Shown here piece after piece: positions 42,804 through 52,300 of a stretch of 64,000 nt of DNA. Made by a program: the position numbers and the translations under genes. How positions within the stretch are numbered: position 1 is the stretch's first letter; each line of letters opens with the position of its first letter. This DNA is from Sphingobium aromaticiconvertens (GTDB lineage Bacteria; Pseudomonadota; Alphaproteobacteria; Sphingomonadales; Sphingomonadaceae). The notes under the pieces were generated by a model that worked only from the letters and a program-made list of their open reading frames with translations, searched no databases and was not told the origin of the DNA. Location of the stretch: positions 1,421,501-1,485,500 of the forward strand of contig NZ_JBANRJ010000001.1 of the NCBI RefSeq assembly GCF_037154075.1. The letters are read 5' to 3'.

Positions 42804-44627
42804 TCAGGCGTCTTCGTTCTCGGCCATATCCTCTTCGTCAATCATGTCGCCTTCCTGATCCTTGCTCTCGTCGGCCTGATCGAAGGCACCGATCTTAATG
42901 GGAACGGGAAGCCAACCTGCGGGCAGGCGTCCTGCCACGTTGACGGCGAGGTCGGCCTTCTTCTTGATGGTTGCGCAGTTCTCCGCACTTGCCGCACCGA
43001 CTTCATCGGTCAGAAGGGTAATCAGGGCAGCGCGGCGCATCTTGTCGAACAGGGCGATGGGGGCGGTCCAGCGAGCCGCGATGTCCACCCCGCTTGCGCG
43101 CGCGATCTGCTCGAACTGGTGGTGGCGCTGACCGGGGGAGCCACCCGAAAACACGGTGCCGTCCACGGTCATGGCAACAAGTCCCGCCAGCAGCGCCATC
43201 TTGTCATCGCCAGTCATGGCCCGGATCGCCTCGAACCGGCCATCTTCGGGGACGGCAGCGAAGCGGTTAGCCATCACTTCCTCAACGGCCTGCACGTCAC
43301 TGGTCGCCATCAACTCGTCCGCAACGTCGGTGGCGATCGCCTTGGCCTGCACCTCGACCGCCAACTGGTAGCTGTGAGCGCCATGGAGCAACTGCCCGGC
43401 AAGGCTGTCCAGTAGAACATCGAGAGCCAGCGCCGGGTCGGCCGCGACCGCTTCCTGCACGATCTGCGTCTTGATGCGCGACAGGTCGGCGAGCAGGCTA
43501 TTGCTGTAGAGCGGGGTCGGCCCGTCATGGCTCGCCTTGGGCTTGGGTTCGGCCTTAGCGCGATAGAAGCTCCTGCCCAGCGTCCCGTCCCGCGCAATCC
43601 ATAGCGCAACGCCGCCCACCGATACTTGCTCGCCAGTGAAAGCGCGCTGGCCTTCCATGATCGCTTCCTGCTCGTCCACCAGCGGTTCGATCCTCTGACT
43701 GTCCTCGCCTTCATCGTCGGCAATCGCCTCGATCTCGGCGGCAAGGACGGTCATGCGCTCCGCTTCGGCCTCGGTCGGCTCGCGCGTGGCGGGATACATG
43801 CTGCCCTTCATGTAGAGGTCATAGGGCCGCTCGATTTCCGCGCGCACTTCGTGCCACCCGATGCTGCGGTATTCGGCAGCGATCGTCTCCAGCTTTTCCT
43901 CCGCCAATTCCTGCACCAGTTCGGGGCTGTCGGCGAAACCCTCATCCCCTTGGCTGAACAGGTCCACGGTGATGGAACCGCCTTTGGCTTCGTAGGCTTC
44001 GCGCCCGACGAACAGGAACATGCCGCTGGTCGTATCGACCTTCTCGGTGGTGAGCATCCGGCGGATGGTGTGGGCCTGCCCGTTCGCCGCCTTGCACACT
44101 TTCACTTGGAAGTCGTGATCGTCGGTCAAGGTGAGCGCGCGGGCGGCTTCAAGGGTCAACTGATCCTTGGCGATCAGGTCGATCAGCACCGGGGCAAGCG
44201 CGGAAAGGCGCAGCATCTTATAGACGAAACTGACCGCCTGACCGAACCGGGCCGCGATTTCCTCGGCGTCCATGCCGGTATCGCGCAGAGCCGCAAAGGC
44301 GCGGATACTGTCCGCAGGGTGCATGTCTTCACGCTGGAAATTCTCTGCCAGCGACAGCTCGATGGCCTCTTCCTTGCTGCGTACCTCGACGGGGAACAGG
44401 TCGCTGTTCCTGACCTTCTTGCGCTTCACCAGTTCCTTGAGGCCGCGATAGCGCCGTCCCCCTGCGAATACCCACAACAGGCCGTCTTCCTCATAGGCGA
44501 CAAGGTTCTGCAACAGGCCATGCGCGTGAATATCGTCGGCCATGGACTCGATTGCCGATGGCTTGATGCGGCGCTGGTTGAGCGGGGAAAGACGAAGCTG
44601 CGACAGCTTGGCGGTGATGATAGCCAT
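42804..44627 (-). CDS. Large ParB/RepB/Spo0J-family protein
   Basis: The 607-residue protein has an N-terminal ParB nuclease-like domain (LSPLNQRRIKPSAIESMADDIHAHGLLQNLVAYEEDG, FAGGRRYRGLKEL, LSLAENFQREDMHPADSIRAF) and a helix-turn-helix (AEEIAARFGQAVSFVYKMLRLS). A long acidic C-terminal part follows, as in the ParB-like proteins seen on large plasmids of sphingomonads and other alphaproteobacteria. It is twice as long as a chromosomal ParB. No parA or rep gene is near, so a role in partition of this replicon is open; other members act in plasmid control or conjugation. ATG 44627 has AGGAGC upstream. Confidence 0.88.
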   Translation of the reverse strand: MAIITAKLSQLRLSPLNQRRIKPSAIESMADDIHAHGLLQNLVAYEEDGLLWVFAGGRRYRGLKELVKRKKVRNSDLFPVEVRSKEEAIELSLAENFQREDMHPADSIRAFAALRDTGMDAEEIAARFGQAVSFVYKMLRLSALAPVLIDLIAKDQLTLEAARALTLTDDHDFQVKVCKAANGQAHTIRRMLTTEKVDTTSGMFLFVGREAYEAKGGSITVDLFSQGDEGFADSPELVQELAEEKLETIAAEYRSIGWHEVRAEIERPYDLYMKGSMYPATREPTEAEAERMTVLAAEIEAIADDEGEDSQRIEPLVDEQEAIMEGQRAFTGEQVSVGGVALWIARDGTLGRSFYRAKAEPKPKASHDGPTPLYSNSLLADLSRIKTQIVQEAVAADPALALDVLLDSLAGQLLHGAHSYQLAVEVQAKAIATDVADELMATSDVQAVEEVMANRFAAVPEDGRFEAIRAMTGDDKMALLAGLVAMTVDGTVFSGGSPGQRHHQFEQIARASGVDIAARWTAPIALFDKMRRAALITLLTDEVGAASAENCATIKKKADLAVNVAGRLPAGWLPVPIKIGAFDQADESKDQEGDMIDEEDMAENEDA

Positions 44628-44666
44628 GATGAATGCTCCTGATCTGTAATTTCGATTGGGGGGAGG

Positions 44667-44858
44667 TCAGCCTTCGAGGGCTGCGAGTTCGTCAAATTCG
44701 GCGGAAGCGCGCGTGGCGGCGTCGCCCGCGTAAGTCGCGCCAGTGCGCGGATAGAAGAACACGCGCTCGCCCTTGCGGTAGGGGCTGCCGTCTGCGCCCG
44801 TCCCGTCCACTTTGGCCCGCTTCCAGTAGGGATCGCCCTTGTATCGTGTGTAAGCCAT
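44667..44858 (-). CDS. Small conserved plasmid-type protein
   Basis: The 63-residue protein (MAYTRYKGDPYWKRAKVDGTGADG..., ending AEFDELAALEG) has no signal or membrane segment. GAAGGAAGGAG lies before ATG 44858. Short aromatic, basic proteins of this type often accompany large ParB genes on alphaproteobacterial plasmids; I cannot name a function. It is probably cotranscribed with the ParB gene 39 bases downstream. Confidence 0.6.
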   Translation of the reverse strand: MAYTRYKGDPYWKRAKVDGTGADGSPYRKGERVFFYPRTGATYAGDAATRASAEFDELAALEG

Positions 44859-45323
44859 TGTCCTTGTTCTCCTTCCTTCGGGGCTGAAAGCCGCTTGCTC
44901 TGCGGCATGCGGCTCTGCCTCTCCGGCGAGGAGCGGGATGGAGAGGGAGGAGGAAAATCGATGGCCTGGCGCGGGCAGGCCGCCCTAGCGCGGCCGACGC
45001 CCATCGGGGCGTCGGGTGCCGCGCTTGGCGGACCACACGGGGCTGTCGATTTTGCTTCGGGAACGAAAGGGCAGCGGCCCTTGGTGTTCCCCGCGTGCGC
45101 GGGCCTCCGGGGGAGGGCCGTAGCGCCGAGGGAAGATGTCGCGCTGCGCGCGGCTATTGGGGGGTGTGCCACATGGCACACCCCCTCACGCGAGGATCGT
45201 TACCCTAAATGGGCCGAGACGCCGGTACGGTGGCTTGGTCGGCGCGTGCCGCCGGTAGAGCCGTGCCCGGCAGGGCCGCGCCCTGTACCTGTGTTCTTAG
45301 ACCCCGCACATCAGCGTATCAGG
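44859..45323. other. Structured intergenic region
   Basis: About 465 bases carry no credible gene. There are several GC-rich inverted repeats, among them CGACGCC/GGCGTCG near 44997-45016 and the strong hairpin at 45160-45185. The region could hold plasmid control sites, but no iterons or DnaA boxes are evident to me. Confidence 0.45.
45160..45185. repeat. Perfect 11-bp inverted repeat GGGGGTGTGCC/GGCACACCCCC
   Basis: The two arms are separated by ACAT. The hairpin is very stable. It might be a terminator stem for the merR gene (45324), which reads toward it, or a binding site for a partition or mobilisation protein. No U run is present. Confidence 0.5.
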
Positions 45324-45728
45324 TTACAAGCGCCCCGGTGCGCCCGAAGACAAAGCGTCGATGACCTTGCATTCCGCGATCGTCGTTGCCTCGCAGTCGC
45401 CGCCCCAACGCACCACCTCGCTCCGCAAAGCCGTCAGATCGGCGAGCTTACGATCGATCTCGTCGATATGAAGTGCCACGATGCTGTCCACTTCCTCACA
45501 CGACCCCCGAGGATTATCGGCCAGGCGTAAGAGATCGCGAACCTGATCCAAGGTAAAGCCAAGGTCGCGCGATCGTTTGATGAAAGACAATCGATCGAGA
45601 TGGGTCTGGCCATACAGCCGGTAATTCCCGCCGCTACGTGTTGGCGGTTCGATCAACCCCTCGGCCTCATAGAAGCGGATGGTCTCGATTTTCAGCCCGG
45701 TTTGCTTGGCAATGGCACCGATCTTCAT
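45324..45728 (-). CDS. MerR-family metal regulator, CadR/PbrR-like
   Basis: The 134-residue protein has the MerR DNA-binding domain (MKIGAIAKQTGLKIETIRFYEAEGLIEPPTRSGGNYRLY) and a metal domain with Cys in GSCEEV (about residue 77), GDCEA (about 112) and ECKVI (about 119), the arrangement of Cd/Pb/Zn sensors. It twists an over-long promoter into activity on metal binding. Its promoter region is shared with the divergent CDF gene, where a MerR-type operator is present. A second, similar operator at 38167 might also be its target. Confidence 0.92.
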   Translation of the reverse strand: MKIGAIAKQTGLKIETIRFYEAEGLIEPPTRSGGNYRLYGQTHLDRLSFIKRSRDLGFTLDQVRDLLRLADNPRGSCEEVDSIVALHIDEIDRKLADLTALRSEVVRWGGDCEATTIAECKVIDALSSGAPGRL

Positions 45729-45738
45729 GAGCCGTCCC

Positions 45739-45769
45739 TTGACCCTCTAGTAGGATGAGGGTTCATATA
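45739..45769 (+). promoter_or_regulatory. MerR-type promoter for the CDF-czc cluster
   Basis: TTGACC (45739-45744), a 19-base spacer, then CATATA (45764-45769). The dyad ACCCTC-N9-GAGGGT (45742-45762) fills the spacer. It lies between the merR-like gene and the CDF gene and has the classic over-long spacing. Confidence 0.75.
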
Positions 45770-45799
45770 GGGTGTCCGACGCACGAATCGAGGCATCAG

Positions 45800-46450
45800 A
45801 TGGCGGACGACTGCTGTTCGAAAAAAAGTGATACGATCGCTGAGCTGGGCCGAAAGGCGGATCAGCGGCGCGTCCTGATCACCGTGATGGTGATCAACTT
45901 CGTGATGTTTATCGCCGAGTTCGGCGGCGGCCTGGCGGCCCGCTCATCGGCGCTGATGGCGGACTCCGTCGACATGTTTGGCGATGCGCTCGTCTATGCA
46001 CTGAGCCTTTACGCTTTGAGCCGGGGGCCGCGCTGGGAGGCAGGGGCCGCGGTTGCGAAGGGCGGCATCATCCTTGTTTTCGGCATCGCGGTGGTCGTCG
46101 AGATTGCCGACAAGCTCGTGAACGGCGTGCCGCCCTCATCGACGCTGATGCTCGCGTTCGGGAGCGCCGCACTTGTGGCCAACGTCGTTTGCCTGGCGCT
46201 GCTGTGGCGGTTCCGCTCCCAAAATGTGAATATGTCGAGCACGTTCGAATGTTCACGCAACGACGTGGCGTCCAACATCGGCGTGTTGATTGCTGCCGGA
46301 CTGGTAGCCGCGACAGGCTCGGTCTGGCCCGACATTGCCGTCGGCGCGGTGATTGCGCTTATCTTCCTGCGGTCGGCGTGGCGCGTGCTGGGCGAGGCGA
46401 TCCCCGCATGGCGCGAAGCACGGCCAGTGCCTCCTGAAGTTATGCAATGA
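45800..46450 (+). CDS. CDF-type cation transporter
   Basis: ATG 45800 gives 216 residues; the open frame to 45755 would place the start at the promoter. The protein opens with MADDCCSKKSD and has six helices, with the metal sites ALMADSVDMFGDALVYALSL and CSRNDVASNIGVLIAAG. The C-terminal domain is short. It exports divalent metal such as Cd, Zn or Co. It leads an operon that continues into czcCBA: the stop overlaps the next start (ATGA). The N-terminal Cys pair could receive metal. Confidence 0.9.
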   Translation: MADDCCSKKSDTIAELGRKADQRRVLITVMVINFVMFIAEFGGGLAARSSALMADSVDMFGDALVYALSLYALSRGPRWEAGAAVAKGGIILVFGIAVVVEIADKLVNGVPPSSTLMLAFGSAALVANVVCLALLWRFRSQNVNMSSTFECSRNDVASNIGVLIAAGLVAATGSVWPDIAVGAVIALIFLRSAWRVLGEAIPAWREARPVPPEVMQ

Positions 46451-46815
46451 CACTTGCCGGCATCTCGTTTAGATCACGGCACATGCTGCGCAGGCTCTGC
46501 TCCCTCTTGCTGGTCATGATCGCGTCGTCCCTTGTGCTGACGGCGACGATCCATGCGCGCGAGGTTTCCGGGCAGATTATGGTGGATTGCGCCGGCGTCG
46601 TACATGAAGATGGCGATGCTGATCAGTCTCAGGGCGACGCCGACAAGGCGATGCCCCATCACCACAGCACCTGCCATGGTCCAGCATTGGACATACCCGA
46701 TACAAGCGACCTGTATTCCCTGGGCGAGGCGGGCGGGTTGCGTCCGTTTCCTGCGGCGCATAGCGCGCTGGCGTCATACCGGACTGGCCCGGCCTTGAGG
46801 CCTCCCGCCGCCTGA
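46447..46815 (+). CDS. Small exported His-containing protein upstream of czcC
   Basis: The 122-residue protein has a signal-like helix (LCSLLLVMIASSLVLTATIHA-R) and a His/Asp-rich middle (HEDGDADQSQGDADKAMPHHHSTCHG). Position just before czcC recalls CzcI-type small periplasmic proteins of czc operons, though the sequence similarity is too weak to claim. ATG 46447 overlaps the CDF stop; ATG 46483 is an alternative that begins at the signal peptide. A metal-binding or regulatory role in the periplasm is probable. Confidence 0.6.
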   Translation: MTLAGISFRSRHMLRRLCSLLLVMIASSLVLTATIHAREVSGQIMVDCAGVVHEDGDADQSQGDADKAMPHHHSTCHGPALDIPDTSDLYSLGEAGGLRPFPAAHSALASYRTGPALRPPAA

Positions 46816-46872
46816 CACGACCCGCCGGTCGGCGCTCGCCGGCCAGATGTGTTTTGTCAGGATCACCAGATA

Positions 46873-48162
46873 ATGAAAAAGATGTTCGTGGCCATGATGG
46901 CCGCGGCGTCCTGCGCTTCGATGGCGCAGGCGCAGCAAACGCCGACTACGGAGGCGACGCAGCCGCTCGGCATCTATACCCTCGATCAGGCCGTGCTGGC
47001 CGCCGGCGGCGCGGCACCTGCCGCTGACGCGGCATCGGCCGCAATCGAAGCAGCCCAGGCCGAACGGACAGTCGCGGGGCTACGGCCAAATCCCGTGGTT
47101 CAGGGTCAGGTCGAGAATGTCGTCGGCTCTGGCCCATATAAGGGCTTGCAAAGCGCAGAGACGACCGTTGGCGTGGCGATTCCGATCGAGCTGGGCGGCA
47201 AGCGCGGCGCGCGCGTCGCTGTCGCCAGCGCACAGTTGTCGCGTGCCGAACTGCAGGCAGCAATCACCGCGAGCGATATTCGCCTGCAGGTGACACAGCT
47301 CTATATCGAGGCGATCGCGGCCGAACGCCGGCTCGCAACGGCGCGCGATCAGGCGCGCATTGCCGCCGAAGTGCTGCGCGGCGCGGGTGTGCGGGTTCAG
47401 GCGGGCCGGGCCTCACCGCTCGAACAGCAACGCGCCGATGTCACAAGGATCAACGCCGATGCCAATGTGGAACGGCTGACCCGGCTTGCCGAAGCCGCGC
47501 GCGCGAACCTTGCACGGCGGATTGGCCGACCGATCGACGGAAGGCTCGATGCTGCGCTTCTGGACCAGCTCCCAGCGTCGACTTTTGGCCCCGTCGAGAC
47601 GCCGCCGGCGGCAAACACCTTGGCGCTCGCTGCCGCCGATGCCGATCTGGCTATTGCCGATGCCGGCGTGAGGCTTGCGCGGGCGAACCGGGTGCCGGAC
47701 CTCAACGTCGGCCCGGGCCTGCGGCGGCTCGAAGCGACCAACGACACCGCCGCGGTATTTTCGATCTCCATTCCGATTCCGCTGTTCAACAGCGGCCGCG
47801 CGGCCATCGCGCAGGCGAGCGCGCAGCGCACCCAGGCAGAAGCCTTGCGGCGTGTTACCGCCCTCGATGTCGAGCAGGCGATCACGAACGCGCAGGCGGA
47901 GGCAGCAAACGCAGCGACAACCGCTCGCGCTGCAGCCGGACCGGCGCTGGCGGCGGCGCAGGAAGCTGCCCGGATCGCCCGGATCGGCTACCGTGAGGGC
48001 AAGTTCGGCCAGCTCGATCTACTGGATGCCGAACGAACTCTTGCCGAGACGCGCGTCGCCGCGATCGACGCACTCGCCAATTATCAAAATGCTCGCGCGC
48101 AACTGGAGCGGCTGACCGCCCCCGCGACGGCGACCACGATTTCGGGGAACACCGACCGATGA
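46873..48162 (+). CDS. czcC: CzcC outer-membrane efflux channel
   Basis: ATG 46873 starts a signal peptide (ending AQA-Q). The 429-residue protein has the TolC-like double helix-hairpin repeats of the metal subfamily (LGIYTLDQAVLAAGG, NPVVQGQVENVVGSGPYKG, VGVAIPIELGGKRGARVAVA, LLDAERTLAETRVAAIDALANYQNARAQLERL). It forms the outer-membrane duct for the CzcBA pump. Its stop overlaps the czcB start by four bases. Confidence 0.93.
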   Translation: MKKMFVAMMAAASCASMAQAQQTPTTEATQPLGIYTLDQAVLAAGGAAPAADAASAAIEAAQAERTVAGLRPNPVVQGQVENVVGSGPYKGLQSAETTVGVAIPIELGGKRGARVAVASAQLSRAELQAAITASDIRLQVTQLYIEAIAAERRLATARDQARIAAEVLRGAGVRVQAGRASPLEQQRADVTRINADANVERLTRLAEAARANLARRIGRPIDGRLDAALLDQLPASTFGPVETPPAANTLALAAADADLAIADAGVRLARANRVPDLNVGPGLRRLEATNDTAAVFSISIPIPLFNSGRAAIAQASAQRTQAEALRRVTALDVEQAITNAQAEAANAATTARAAAGPALAAAQEAARIARIGYREGKFGQLDLLDAERTLAETRVAAIDALANYQNARAQLERLTAPATATTISGNTDR

Positions 48163-49334
48163 AGACCATCCTTATGGGCGGCGCGCTGCCGCTTGGCCTC
48201 GCCTTGCTGCTCTCCGCGTGCGGCGGTCCTGAAGCCGGCGATGCTTCTGCAACCAACGAAGCGGCGGCCGACGCTCACGGGGGCGGCGGTGAAGAGGCGC
48301 ATGCCGACGAAGGTGTGGTGACGCTCACGGCCGACCAGATCAAGTCCGCCGGGGTCCAGATCGGCCGACCGATGACAGGCGGTGCCGGTACAATCGAACT
48401 CCCTGCGACTATCGAAGGCGACCCGCAGGGCACGCAGGTCGTTTCGGCCGCGATCGGTGGCCGCATTGTGGCATTGACCCGCAATCTGGGCCAGTCGGTT
48501 GGCAGAGGGGAGACCATCGCGGTCATCGAAAGCCGGGAAGCCGCTCAGCTCAAGGGTGAAGTCGAAGCGTCGCGCGCCAGGCTGGCACTCGCCAATTCCA
48601 ACCTTGCGCGTGAACAGCGCCTGTTCGCACAGCGCGTGTCACCCGAACAGGACCTGATAGCGGCACGAACGGCTGCAACCGAAGCACGGATTGCCTACCG
48701 CCAGGCCCAAAGTCAGGTCGCGGCCGCCGGCGGCGGCGCAGGCGGGGGCGGCCTCAACCGCCTCGGCATTACCGCCCCTATCGCCGGCCAGATCATCTCG
48801 CGTCCGATCGTGCTGGGCCAGACGGTCACTGCTGACGCGGAGCTTTACCGTATCGCCAATCTTGGCCGGGTATCGCTGGCGCTGAACCTCAAGCCCGAAG
48901 ATGCGGGCAGGGTGAAGCCCGGCAACGTGGTGACGGTGACGGCGCCAGGCAGGCAGACGAGCGCCCGCATAACCTTCGTATCGCCCGCGCTTGATCCCCA
49001 GACCCGGCAGGTGCCGGTCATCGCAACGCTCGACAATCGCGGCGCGCAGTGGCGTGTCGGCGAGCCCGTCACTGCGGCGGTGCAGCTCAGCGGCAATGCC
49101 GGAAGCTCTGCGGTCCGCGTCCCGACGACGGCCATTCAGACCGTCGAAGGCAAATCGGTCGTCTTTGTCCGCACGGCCAAGGGCTTCCAGGCGACCCCGG
49201 TCACGCTGGGCGACGCTGCCGGCGATACCGTCATCGTCCGTTCTGGCCTCACCGGCCGCGAACAGATCGCCACTACAGGCAGCTTCACGCTCAAGGCCGA
49301 ACTCGGCAAGGGCGAAGCGGCGCACGAGGATTGA
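48159..49334 (+). CDS. czcB: CzcB periplasmic adaptor (membrane fusion protein)
   Basis: The 391-residue protein has a lipoprotein signal (LALLLSAC, Cys about residue 17), a His-rich spacer (DAHGGGGEEAHADEG) that may bind metal, and the usual adaptor folds: biotinyl-lipoyl (GGRIVALTRNLGQSVGRGETIAVIES), coiled hairpin (LKGEVEASRARLALANSNLAREQRLFAQRVSPEQDL) and beta-barrel parts. It joins CzcA to CzcC. It is coupled to czcC by overlap and followed by czcA four bases later. Confidence 0.94.
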   Translation: MKTILMGGALPLGLALLLSACGGPEAGDASATNEAAADAHGGGGEEAHADEGVVTLTADQIKSAGVQIGRPMTGGAGTIELPATIEGDPQGTQVVSAAIGGRIVALTRNLGQSVGRGETIAVIESREAAQLKGEVEASRARLALANSNLAREQRLFAQRVSPEQDLIAARTAATEARIAYRQAQSQVAAAGGGAGGGGLNRLGITAPIAGQIISRPIVLGQTVTADAELYRIANLGRVSLALNLKPEDAGRVKPGNVVTVTAPGRQTSARITFVSPALDPQTRQVPVIATLDNRGAQWRVGEPVTAAVQLSGNAGSSAVRVPTTAIQTVEGKSVVFVRTAKGFQATPVTLGDAAGDTVIVRSGLTGREQIATTGSFTLKAELGKGEAAHED

Positions 49335-49338
49335 TGCC

Positions 49339-52300
49339 ATGATCGCCCGTATCGTCACATGGGCGGTCGAGAAGCGCTGGCTCGTCCTGCTCCTCACCGC
49401 CGTCGCCACCGCCATCGGTGCCTATTCCCTCTATCGGCTCCCGATCGACGCGGTGCCGGACATCACCAATAATCAGGTCCAGATCAATGTCCGCGCCTCG
49501 GCGCTCTCGCCCGAGCTGGTAGAGAAGCAGGTCTCGTTTCCGATCGAGACCGCGCTTGCCGGCATTCCCGGCCTTGAAAACACACGCTCGCTCAGCCGCA
49601 ATGGGTTCGCGCAGATAACTGCGGTCTTCGACGAGTCCACCGACATCTATTTCGCTCGCCAACAGGTTGGCGAGCGCCTGGCGGGCGTCGCGGAGAACCT
49701 GCCCGATGGCGTAAACCCCGAAATGGGGCCGATCGCAACGGGACTGGGCGAGGTCTATATGTGGACTGTCCGGCTTGATCATCGACAAGATGACAAGCAC
49801 CGACCCGGCGAGCCGGGTCAGCAGCCCGACGGCAGTTACATCACGCCGGAAGGCGAACGGCTGACGAGCGAAGAAGACAAGGCAACCTATCTGCGCACCG
49901 CGCAGGACTGGATCGTCACGCCGCTCCTGAAGAATACGCCGGGTCTTGCCGGCGTCGACTCCATCGGCGGCTATGCCAAGCAGTATCTGGTCATCCCCGA
50001 CGTCCAGAAGCTCGCTTCCCTGAACATCACGCTCACCGAGCTTGGCACCGCACTCGAGAAGAACAACACCAGCGTGGGCGGCGGCTTCGTCAACCGCAAC
50101 GGAGAGGGTCTGGCGGTCCGTTCCGACGCGCTGGTGCGCAACGCGGCCGAACTGGCGCGCACCGTCATCGCAACCCGCGAAGGGGTGCCGATCACCCTCG
50201 ACCAGGTTGCAACCGTTCGCACGGGTCAGGCGATCCGCATGGGCTCGGCCTCGGAGAACGGCACCGAAGTGGTCGTGGGCACCGCGATCATGCGGATTGG
50301 CGAGAACAGCCGCAACGTCGCCACGGCGGTCGCTGATCGGCTGAAGGAGATCAATGCCTCGCTGCCGCCCGATGTCGTGGTTCAACCCGTTCTGGACCGG
50401 ACCGCGCTGGTCAATTCGACGATCAAGACGGTCGCCAAGAACCTCTCCGAAGGCGCGTTGCTCGTCATCGTCGTGCTGTTCCTTCTGCTCGGCAATTTCC
50501 GCGCCGCGCTCATTGCGGCGGCGGTGATCCCGGTGACAATGATGCTCACCGGGTTCGGCATGCTGCGTCTGGGTGTCTCGGCAAATCTGATGAGCCTGGG
50601 GGCGCTCGACTTTGGTCTCATCGTCGATGGCGCTGTCATCATCGTCGAGAACGCGCTGCGCCGCCTCGCGGAGCAACAGCACCATGAAGGCCGGCTGCTC
50701 AGCATGAAGGAGCGCCTCGAAGCCGTTGCCACGGCGGCGCGCGAGATGATCCGGCCCTCGGTCTACGGGCAGGCGATCATCATCCTTGTCTATGTGCCGC
50801 TGCTCACGCTCACGGGCGTGGAGGGCAAGACGTTCGTGCCGATGGCGCTGACGGTCATCATCGCCCTGCTTTTCGCCTTTGCCTTGTCGCTGACTTTCGT
50901 GCCGGCGGCGATTGCCATCTGGCTGTCCAAGCGGGTCGAGGAGAAGGATGGGCGCATCATCTCGTGGCTGAAAGCCCGTTACGAACCGGGTCTCGAGAAG
51001 GCCATGAAGCGCCCGTCGCTCACGATCGGCGCAAGCGTTGTGAGTCTCGTCGCGGCGGCGCTGGCTTTCACCACGCTGGGGCAAGTCTTCCTGCCCCAGC
51101 TCGATGAGGGCGATCTGCTCATCCAGGCGCTGCGTATCCCGGCGACCTCGGTTCAGCAGAGCCAGGCCATGCAGGTGCCGATCGAGCGTATTGTCGCCAA
51201 GCAGCCCGAGGTGCGCTTCGTCTTTTCCAAGACAGGTACGGCCGAGCTGGCATCGGACCCGATGCCGCCCAATGCGACCGATATGTTCGTCATCCTCAAG
51301 CCCCGCGATGAATGGCCTGATCCCAAGCTAGCAAAGGAGGAACTGGTCGAGCGACTGGAAGGCCTGCTCGGCAAGATTCCGGGCAACGCCTACGAGATCA
51401 CGCAGCCGATCCAGATGCGGTTCAACGAGCTGATCGCCGGCGTGCGCGGCGACATCGCGGTCAAGGTGTTTGGCGACGACTTCGTTGCCATGAACCGCAC
51501 CGCCGAACAGATCGCCGGTGTTCTGCGCAAGACGCAAGGGGCTGCGGACGTGAAGGTCGAGCAGACCACGGGTCTTCCAATGCTCGATATTCGCGTCAAT
51601 CGCGACGCGATGGCGCGGGTCGGTGTCACCGCGCAGGACGTGCAGGACACGATAACCGCCACCATCGGCGGCCGCGAGTCCGGCATGATCTTTGAGGGTG
51701 ATCGCCGGTTCCCGGTGGTCATCCGCTTGTCGGACGCGCAGCGCGCGGATCTGCGTCAGCTCGAACAGGTGCAGGTGCCGATTGCCGGGGGCGGCTATGT
51801 GCCGCTGTCCAGCGTCGCCAGTATCGGCGTCGTCGATGGGCCGAACCAGATCAGTCGCGAGAACGGCAAGCGCCGTGTCGTCGTGCAGGCCAATGTGCGT
51901 GGACGTGACGTCGGCAGCGTGGTTGCGGACGCACAGGCGGCCGTCGGGCAAAATGTGCGCTTGCCCGCTGGCAGCTATCTTGAATGGGGCGGGCAATTCG
52001 AAAATCTGGAGTCCGCCAGTCAGCGGCTTCAGCTCGTGATCCCGGCCTGCTTCATCTTAATCCTGCTGCTGCTCTACGGGGCATTGGGATCGGCGCGGGA
52101 TGCCGCGATTGTGTTCACCGGCGTGCCCTTCGCCTTGGTCGGCGGCGTGCTGCTGCTGTTTGCCCGGGGTATGGACTTCTCGATCTCGGCTGCGGTGGGC
52201 TTCATCGCGCTGTCGGGTATCGCGGTCCTCAACGGCCTCGTCATGGTCAGTTCGGTGCAGGACCTGATCCGGTCCGGCATGGACCGGGCAGAAGCTGCAC

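Noticed and set aside
49291..51084. 597-codon minus-strand frame within czcA
   Set aside because: It is antisense to czcA and very rich in Arg, Asp and His with no domain pattern.
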